From contig JAGQOI010000124.1 in the NCBI GenBank assembly GCA_020427625.1, positions 1 to 9,819 of the forward strand: a stretch of DNA of 9,819 bases, given 5' to 3'. Of this stretch, positions 5,318 to 9,819 are shown in pieces. The notes under the pieces are model-generated. The model ran no database searches. It worked only from the letters and a program-made list of their open reading frames with translations, and was not told where the DNA came from. Each line of letters opens with the position of its first letter. Position 1 is the first letter of the stretch. A program made the position numbers and the translations under genes. The DNA is from Phycisphaerales bacterium. GTDB taxonomy: Bacteria; Planctomycetota; Phycisphaerae; Phycisphaerales; SM1A02.

Positions 5318-6034
5318 ATGCTCGGTACCCTGAGGCGACGTATCGCCAGGCTCGCCTTTGCAGTTGGTGCGGGTGCGATGATGTCGTGTCTGGTGGCTGT
5401 CCTGGCGGCGATGTGCTGGGTACCAACGGCCGCGACGGGGTCGCGCGGATCTGGTCGTGTGCACCGGAGCGGCGACGTTGAAGTCATCAGCCTCTCGACG
5501 GAGCGGACGCTATGGGTGCGATACGATACGTATCTCGTTTTCTGTGCCAGGTTCGATGACCCGGCGGCGATAGACCGCGGCTTGGACGCGGCGGCCCAGT
5601 GGCTTGATGTCTCGGAAGTCGACTGCACCGAGGAGGTCGCGGTCATTCAGTGCGGCTGGCCGCTGCCCGCATTTCGAGGGGTCGCACTCCCTTCTCGGAT
5701 GCTCGGGACCGAGTACGAGCACGCGGTTCGGTTGCGTCCGGCACCCGCCAGCGGGCGTCACACCCAGTTCCGGATGATTCCGCTGCAGCCGCTCTGGCTG
5801 GGGCTCCTCGTGGACAGTTCGTTCTTCGCTGCGTTGGCGGTCGGAATCTCGGCCATTCCGTGGTGCCGTCGGCGGGCAAGGATCCGGCGGGGTCTGTGTC
5901 CGTCGTGCGCGTATCCCGTCGGCGACTCTTCGCCGTGCACGGAGTGCGGCTGGACGATGGCGACCGCACCACAACGACCGACCTCGACCGCAATCACACC
6001 GCAGAATCCACACCGCCGAACCGCGAATGAATGA
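5318..6034 (+). CDS. Membrane protein with C-terminal Cys4 zinc ribbon, unknown function
   Basis: A 238-aa protein with two membrane helices: about 10-34 (N-terminal anchor or signal) and about 158-182 (PLWLGLLVDSSFFAALAVGISAI). The roughly 120 residues between them would be outside the cytoplasm. After the second helix comes a basic stretch CRRRARIRRG and a zinc ribbon, C194-x2-C197-x9-C207-x2-C210 (CPSCAYPVGDSSPCTEC), then a disordered tail. This order, with 'IPL.PLW.G' before the second helix and RRGLCPSC.Y after it, is one I know from many paralogous hypothetical proteins of Phycisphaerae; none has a known function. The start is supported by TGAGG (5306-5310) 7 nt before the ATG. It is the first gene of a same-strand run, followed by a 125-bp gap. 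Confidence 0.83.
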   Translation: MLGTLRRRIARLAFAVGAGAMMSCLVAVLAAMCWVPTAATGSRGSGRVHRSGDVEVISLSTERTLWVRYDTYLVFCARFDDPAAIDRGLDAAAQWLDVSEVDCTEEVAVIQCGWPLPAFRGVALPSRMLGTEYEHAVRLRPAPASGRHTQFRMIPLQPLWLGLLVDSSFFAALAVGISAIPWCRRRARIRRGLCPSCAYPVGDSSPCTECGWTMATAPQRPTSTAITPQNPHRRTANE

Positions 6035-6124
6035 GGTCTGAAAGAATCGCTTGGCGGCCTGCGAGGGGGGTGCCGTATCCATGTCGCCCGGCCGATCCCA
6101 CCGAGCTCGAATCCCCCCGCGCAT

Positions 6125-6153
6125 CGGAGACGTCCGCCCCGCCCGGCTACGAT
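6125..6153 (+). promoter_or_regulatory. Putative promoter giving a leaderless YkgJ-family mRNA
   Basis: TACGAT (6148-6153) is a plausible -10 hexamer that ends 6 bp before the ATG at 6160, so transcription would begin at or next to the start codon. The sequence 17 bp upstream, CGGAGA (6125-6130), matches only three bases of a -35. No Shine-Dalgarno-like sequence precedes this ATG, which fits a leaderless message. The evidence is suggestive only. Confidence 0.3.
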
Positions 6154-6159
6154 GCGTCC

Positions 6160-7443
6160 ATGGCCGTCTCACTCCCCATCCTCACGTTGCCGCTCGGGGG
6201 TCAGTCGTACAGTTGTCACGGGTGCGGCGGGTGTTGCCGCGAGTTCACCGTGCAGCTCGACGACGCCGACCTTCGCCGCCTGACCGAGCAGCGGTGGACG
6301 GAGCGCCTCGGGGAGCCGGTGACGGTCGAGTTCCGCGGGCGGACCTTCCTCCGCCAGCGCGAATCGGACGGCGGGTGCATCTTCCTGCTCGACGACGGTC
6401 GTTGCCGCGTGCACGCCGAGTTCGGCTTCACCGAGAAGCCGGTCGCGTGCCAGTTGTTCCCGTTCTCGCTCGTGCCCGCCGAGGGCGAGATCCGGATGGG
6501 CCTGAACTTCGGGTGTCCGTCGGTCGTGGACTCCAAGGGTGCCGCGCTGTCGTCCCACCTCGGCGAACTCCGCCGGATGGGTCGCGTGATGGGTCTGGAG
6601 CCCGCGTCGGTGTCGGCGCGTCTCACGCGGAGTCTGCGCGCGCAGAAGCACGAGGTCGACCTCGTCGCCGACGCCGTCGACGGGTGGCTCGCGACGCCCG
6701 ACGTCTCCTTCGACCTGCGCCTGGAGGGTCTCGCCTGGCTGGCGACGAGTCTCGCCCGCGCGACGCTCGATCGCGTCCGGGGGAGTCGGCTCCGCGAACT
6801 CATGGACCTGCTCACGTCGGCGCTGCCGGAGGAACTGCATCTCCTGCCGGATGTGCCGGCGACGGCGCGCCAGTGCCGCGTGCTGCGCCAGTCGGTCTTC
6901 GCCCGCGTCGAGCATCCGACGATCAACGCGATGCGCCGGACCGGTCGCCTGCGGACGTCGCTCGCGCAGCTCGGGCGGCAGCGGGCGTTCGCGCGGGGTC
7001 GCGGCGCGGCACCGTTCACCGAGCCCGGCTGGCCGGACGGCATCGACATGAGCGCCGTCGACGCCGTCGCGCCGGCCTCGGATCGGGCGACGGTCGCGGC
7101 CGTCGACGACGTCATGACGCGATACATGCGGGCGACGATTCGCGGGGGTCGGGCCTGGGGCGCCGGGTACTACGGCTGGCCGATCGTCGACGGGCTCGAG
7201 GCGATGGTGCTCACCGTCGGGTGTCTCGGCTGGCTGGCGCGGCTGCACGCATGCGGGTCGGATCGACGGGAACTGGCGCTCGACGACGTCCGGGCGGCGC
7301 TGATCTGCATCGACCGGCACGTCGGACGCGCGCCCTGGCTCGGATCGCGGATCGAGCGCATGCGACTGTCGTACCTGCGCTCGAATGACGGACTGCGCCG
7401 CCTGGCGCGGCGCTACACGGTGATCATACGCGGAGCGGAATGA
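6160..7443 (+). CDS. YkgJ-family cysteine-cluster protein (CxxCxxCC, putative metal binding)
   Basis: A 427-aa protein with the zinc/iron-chelating YkgJ pattern in its first 120 residues: C19-x2-C22-x2-C25-C26 (CHGCGGCCREF), Cys73 (GGCIFL), Cys82 (GRCRVH), Cys97 (KPVACQLFPF) and Cys119 (FGCPSV). These eight cysteines are the usual set and probably bind an iron-sulfur cluster or zinc. The rest (about 130-427) is mostly helical and longer than in small YkgJ proteins (around 100-250 aa); it carries no motif I can name. Cytoplasmic, no signal. The frame is open back to an ATG at 6031 that overlaps the previous stop, but the extra 43 residues (Arg/Pro/Ser-rich) are unlike the family, so the internal ATG at 6160 just before the conserved region is preferred. 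The transporter gene follows after 4 bp. Confidence 0.87.
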   Translation: MAVSLPILTLPLGGQSYSCHGCGGCCREFTVQLDDADLRRLTEQRWTERLGEPVTVEFRGRTFLRQRESDGGCIFLLDDGRCRVHAEFGFTEKPVACQLFPFSLVPAEGEIRMGLNFGCPSVVDSKGAALSSHLGELRRMGRVMGLEPASVSARLTRSLRAQKHEVDLVADAVDGWLATPDVSFDLRLEGLAWLATSLARATLDRVRGSRLRELMDLLTSALPEELHLLPDVPATARQCRVLRQSVFARVEHPTINAMRRTGRLRTSLAQLGRQRAFARGRGAAPFTEPGWPDGIDMSAVDAVAPASDRATVAAVDDVMTRYMRATIRGGRAWGAGYYGWPIVDGLEAMVLTVGCLGWLARLHACGSDRRELALDDVRAALICIDRHVGRAPWLGSRIERMRLSYLRSNDGLRRLARRYTVIIRGAE

Positions 7444-7447
7444 CGAC

Positions 7448-8749
7448 ATGGACTGGACGATCTGGGCGATCTTCATCGCGGCGGTCCTGACGGCGCTGTG
7501 CGTCTCCGCCCTCTGTTCCCTTCTCGAAGCGACGCTGCTCAGCCTCACGCCGGCGCAGATCGCGACCATCGGTGCGAAACGACCGGCCGTCGCGTCGATC
7601 TGGCAGGGCTTCAAGGCCAACATCGAGCGACCGATCGCGGTGATCCTCATCCTCAACACCGCGGCTCACACGATCGGCGCCACCATCGCCGGCGCCGAAG
7701 CCGAGCGACTCTTCGGCGAACGCTGGGTCTTCGTGTTCTCGATCGGACTCACCTACGTGATGCTCCAGTTCACCGAGATCCTGCCGAAGACCCTCGGCGT
7801 GACCTACAACCGGTCGCTCGCGATCATCATCGCGCGCCCCCTCGCGATGGTCGTGCGCGTCCTCACGCCGGTCCTCAGGTTCGTGCACTTCGTGAACCGG
7901 CCGTTCGAAGGCCGGACCGCGCCCGGGGGCGTGCGGGCGATGGAGGAGATCGCGAGTCTCGCCAGCGCCGCGCGCGTCGGCGGCCGCATTCGCGCCGATC
8001 AGGCCCGTCTCGTGAAGGCAGCGTCACGACTGCCGGACCTGCGGGTGCGCCAGATCATGACGCCGCGCTCGGACGTCGCGTACCTGCGCGTCGACGATCC
8101 GTTGCCGGAGGTGCTTCGCCGGGTGCAGTCGACGCCGTACACGCGTCTGCCGCTCGTGGAGGGCGACCTCGACCGGGTGATCGGAACGATCCACGTGCGG
8201 GATCTCTTCAACCGCCTGGAGGTCGGCCCGTCGGAAGCGGGGGCGGCGACGATGACCATGACGCTGCCGGCGGACCTGGATCTGCGGACGCTCATGCGCC
8301 GCGCGCTGGTGGTGCCGGAGTCCGCGCCCGTGCCGCACCTGCTCGCGCAGTTCAGGGCGTCGCGCATCCACATGGCGGTGGTCGTCGACGAGTACGGCGT
8401 GACGATGGGCGTCGCGTCGCTCGAGAACGTCATCGAGGAGATGGTCGGCGAGATCGAGGACGAGTTCGATCACGCGGCACCGGAGATCGTCCGAGACGGC
8501 GACCACTACCGAGTCGACGGCACGACGCCGCTGCACACGCTCCGCGACCGGTTCGGACCGACGTTCACCGACGCGGACGTCGACACGATCGGCGGGCTGC
8601 TCACGAAGCGTCTCGGTCGCCTGCCCGGCGTCGGCGACACCGTGCGGCTGGGCGACTTCGACGCGACCGTGCTCACCGTCGAGCGCCGCCGCGTCGGTGC
8701 GATCGCGCTCACGACCCCCGGACCGGAGACCACGACCCCCGCGACCTGA
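7448..8749 (+). CDS. CNNM/CorC-type hemolysin-family membrane protein
   Basis: A 433-aa protein of the CNNM (DUF21) plus CBS-pair plus CorC/HlyC family, linked to magnesium or other divalent cation export and tolerance. The membrane domain (about 1-150) has helices near 4-25, 63-82, 93-110 and 122-145 with the family marks LLEATLLS (25-32), LNTAAHTIGA (69-78) and EILPKTLG (110-117). The CBS pair runs from RQIMTPRSDV (201-210) through YTRLPLVEGD (231-240) to HMAVVVDEYGVTMGVASLENVIEEMVGEIEDEFD (308-341), the last being highly conserved. The C-terminal 350-420 is the transporter-associated domain. Length is normal. The LNTxAHTIGA form marks the YfjD-like branch seen in proteobacteria and others. 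It starts 4 bp after the YkgJ-family gene, with GGAG upstream inside that gene, so it is probably co-transcribed. Substrate and direction are not certain for the family. Confidence 0.92.
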   Translation: MDWTIWAIFIAAVLTALCVSALCSLLEATLLSLTPAQIATIGAKRPAVASIWQGFKANIERPIAVILILNTAAHTIGATIAGAEAERLFGERWVFVFSIGLTYVMLQFTEILPKTLGVTYNRSLAIIIARPLAMVVRVLTPVLRFVHFVNRPFEGRTAPGGVRAMEEIASLASAARVGGRIRADQARLVKAASRLPDLRVRQIMTPRSDVAYLRVDDPLPEVLRRVQSTPYTRLPLVEGDLDRVIGTIHVRDLFNRLEVGPSEAGAATMTMTLPADLDLRTLMRRALVVPESAPVPHLLAQFRASRIHMAVVVDEYGVTMGVASLENVIEEMVGEIEDEFDHAAPEIVRDGDHYRVDGTTPLHTLRDRFGPTFTDADVDTIGGLLTKRLGRLPGVGDTVRLGDFDATVLTVERRRVGAIALTTPGPETTTPAT

Positions 8750-8764
8750 CCCCCGCACGTTCTC

Positions 8765-8782
8765 CCCGACATCAGCGTCGGG
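8765..8782. terminator. Short hairpin between convergent genes
   Basis: CCCGAC (8765-8770) pairs with GTCGGG (8777-8782) across a 6-nt loop, within the 22-bp gap between the convergent transporter and RsmE-like genes and running into the end of the latter (its TGA lies in the loop). It could serve both strands as a terminator, but it is short and has no T-run. Confidence 0.3.
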
Positions 8783-9512
8783 ACCGCGCGCGAACGACCG
8801 CCAGCGTCGCGATCGCGGCCGTTTCGATCCGGAGAATGCCGTCGCCCAGCGCCACGCGGACCGCGCCGGCCGCGTCCGCCGCATCGACTTCGCCGGGCTC
8901 GAACCCACCCTCCGGCCCGATCAGCACGAGGAGTCCGTCGCCGGCGATCGGCACGTCGGCGGCCGCGGTTCCCTCGGGATCGGCGATCCAGATCGTCGCG
9001 CCGGCGGGATCCGGATGCGCGAGGACGTGGTCGAGGGTCCGCGGCGAACGAAGGTCGGGCAGCCAGGCGCGGCGGGACTGCTTGCAGGCCTCGATGCAGA
9101 TCCGGCGGCCTCGCTCGTGGAAGTTGCGTCCCGCATCGACGACCGCGCGACCGGTCTTCAGCGGCGTGAACGCGTTCATGCCGAGTTGGGTCGCCATGCC
9201 GAGCAGCGTCGATTGCCGGTCGCTCTTGGGCAGTGCGCAGGCGAGGTGAATGAACGGCGCCGGCGCCGGGAGGGCGGCGACGGAGGTGATCGTCACCTCG
9301 ACGGCGCGGCCGGCGCGGGGCGTGCCGGCGCTCCTGACGGTCTCGATGGTCGCGGCGGCGATGCGTCCGCGTCCATCGAAGAGCGTCATCGCCGCGCCGT
9401 CGCCGAGTCGGCGCACCCGCACGGCGTGCGTCGCCTCGCGATCGTCGAGGACGGTCGTCGCGCCGACGGCCGGCAGGGGATCGACGTGGAACCAGGCGGT
9501 CGGGACGGACAT
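8772..9512 (-). CDS. rsmE: 16S rRNA m3U1498 methyltransferase, RsmE family
   Basis: A 246-aa SPOUT-class methyltransferase, normal length for RsmE, which adds the N3-methyl group to U1498 of 16S rRNA using S-adenosylmethionine. An N-terminal PUA-like part (about 6-80: WFHVDPL..HAVRVRRLGDGAAMTLFDGRG) precedes the knotted domain, with PKSDRQSTLLGMATQLGMNAFTPLKTGRAVV (95-125), IEACKQSRR (140-148), the SAM-binding loop IGPEGGFEPGE (198-208) and LGDGILRIETAA (222-233). The usual 'qKatELGv' motif is altered to GMATQLGM. Two in-frame ATGs exist. The one at 9512 is preferred because GGTGA stands 4 nt before it and the protein then begins close to the conserved WFHV; the ATG at 9530 would add six residues and overlap the preceding gene by 14 bp. 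It is coupled to the RsmJ-like gene upstream on the same strand. Confidence 0.93.
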   Translation of the reverse strand: MSVPTAWFHVDPLPAVGATTVLDDREATHAVRVRRLGDGAAMTLFDGRGRIAAATIETVRSAGTPRAGRAVEVTITSVAALPAPAPFIHLACALPKSDRQSTLLGMATQLGMNAFTPLKTGRAVVDAGRNFHERGRRICIEACKQSRRAWLPDLRSPRTLDHVLAHPDPAGATIWIADPEGTAAADVPIAGDGLLVLIGPEGGFEPGEVDAADAAGAVRVALGDGILRIETAAIATLAVVRARSRR

Positions 9513-9516
9513 GAGT

Positions 9517-9819
9517 TCACCGGTGGACATCGTACCGCACCGTCTTCCCGCGGTGCGCCGCGACGACGCCGTCGCCGAGGGCCGGCGCCTCGTCCGCCCG
9601 CTTCACGACCACCCGCGCGCCCGCGGCGCGGGCGCACGCCAGCAGTGCCGCGGCATCGGGATCGTCGCCGACGAGTCGACGCAGCATGACGATCTCCTTG
9701 CGAGGGAGGGCCGATGTCTTGCGTTTCGGCGGGAACATCGGATCGATGTACACGACGTCGAACGTCTCGATCGCGAGCACCGCGCGGGCGTCGGCGTGGC
9801 GGACCTCGAGGCGTCCGCC
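9517..9819 (-). CDS. rsmJ: 16S rRNA m2G1516 methyltransferase, RsmJ-like (5' end outside the window)
   Basis: The C-terminal 100 residues of a class I methyltransferase, open to the window edge. The peptide starts GGRLEVRHADARAVLAIE and continues with the catalytic-type motif FDVVYIDPMFPPKRKTSALPRKE, then GARVVVKRADEAPAL. The DPMFP motif, the 'K.SAL..KE' that follows and the 'RVVVKRPD.AP.L' strand are the RsmJ pattern (N2-methylation of G1516 in E. coli 16S rRNA). The missing N-terminus would hold the SAM-binding glycine loop. The stop (9517-9519) lies 4 bp before the preferred start of the RsmE gene. RsmJ is best known from gammaproteobacteria, so a related methyltransferase with another target remains possible. 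Confidence 0.8.
   Translation of the reverse strand, partial: GGRLEVRHADARAVLAIETFDVVYIDPMFPPKRKTSALPRKEIVMLRRLVGDDPDAAALLACARAAGARVVVKRADEAPALGDGVVAAHRGKTVRYDVHR

Noticed and set aside
4778..5464. 228-aa minus-strand open frame across the gap and the start of the zinc-ribbon gene
   Set aside because: No family pattern, no ribosome site, and it crosses the padR promoter, the hairpin and the well-supported start at 5318.
6169..7659. 496-aa open frame on the minus strand opposite the YkgJ-family gene
   Set aside because: It is the mirror of a well-supported coding region with eight conserved cysteines; its product is Arg/His/Glu-rich without any family motif, as expected for antisense frames in GC-rich DNA.
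7498..9249. 583-aa plus-strand open frame spanning the transporter and the RsmE gene
   Set aside because: It overlaps two clearly recognised genes in a different frame and strand; the product is low-complexity Arg/Gly/Ala with no recognisable domain.

Overview
The window is a very GC-rich stretch (about 70% by eye) of bacterial chromosome carrying nine well-supported genes plus two genes cut by the window edges (one at each end, the right-hand one included in the nine). The most likely source is a planctomycete, probably of the class Phycisphaerae. The main pointer is the gene at 5318-6034, which shows the layout I associate with that lineage: an N-terminal membrane anchor, a '(I/L)PL.PLW.G' second membrane segment, then a basic linker and a C-terminal Cys4 zinc ribbon of the type RRGLCPSCAY. 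This assignment rests on remembered family patterns, not on a search.

Layout. (1) 1-33: the last codons of an upstream gene, then a perfect 11-bp hairpin. (2) 188-1639 (+): a Tat/lipoprotein-type SpoIID/LytB-domain protein, a cell-wall glycan-strand enzyme. (3) 1640-1937: non-coding, with three CCCTCCGT repeats that look like a dispersed intergenic element, and a putative promoter. (4) 1938-3712 (+): two genes joined by a TGATG overlap, a 422-aa protein of unknown function with a possible helix-turn-helix and a YhbS-like GNAT acetyltransferase. (5) 4758-3676 (-): a PadR-family repressor followed 3 bp later by a membrane protein made of a 'permease prefix domain 1'-like N-terminus, one transmembrane helix and a helical tail; a good sigma-70-type promoter and an inverted repeat sit directly in front of padR. 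The membrane gene runs 37 bp into the 3' end of the GNAT gene. (6) 4821-5317: about 500 bp without a convincing gene, holding a long hairpin with a perfect 16-bp core. (7) 5318-8749 (+): zinc-ribbon membrane protein, YkgJ-type cysteine-cluster protein, and a CNNM/CorC-type transporter, all on one strand, the last two 4 bp apart. (8) 9819-8772 (-): the 3' part of an RsmJ-like and a complete RsmE-like 16S rRNA methyltransferase, tightly overlapping and convergent with the transporter.

Most of the window is ordinary chromosomal housekeeping and envelope functions. The parts that best deserve a second look are the PadR/membrane-prefix pair with its autoregulation-type promoter, the unexplained hairpin between divergent genes, the CCCTCCGT repeat element, the unknown 422-aa gene coupled to an acetyltransferase, and the pairing of two 16S rRNA methyltransferases. 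No mobile element, CRISPR array, tRNA or rRNA was seen.
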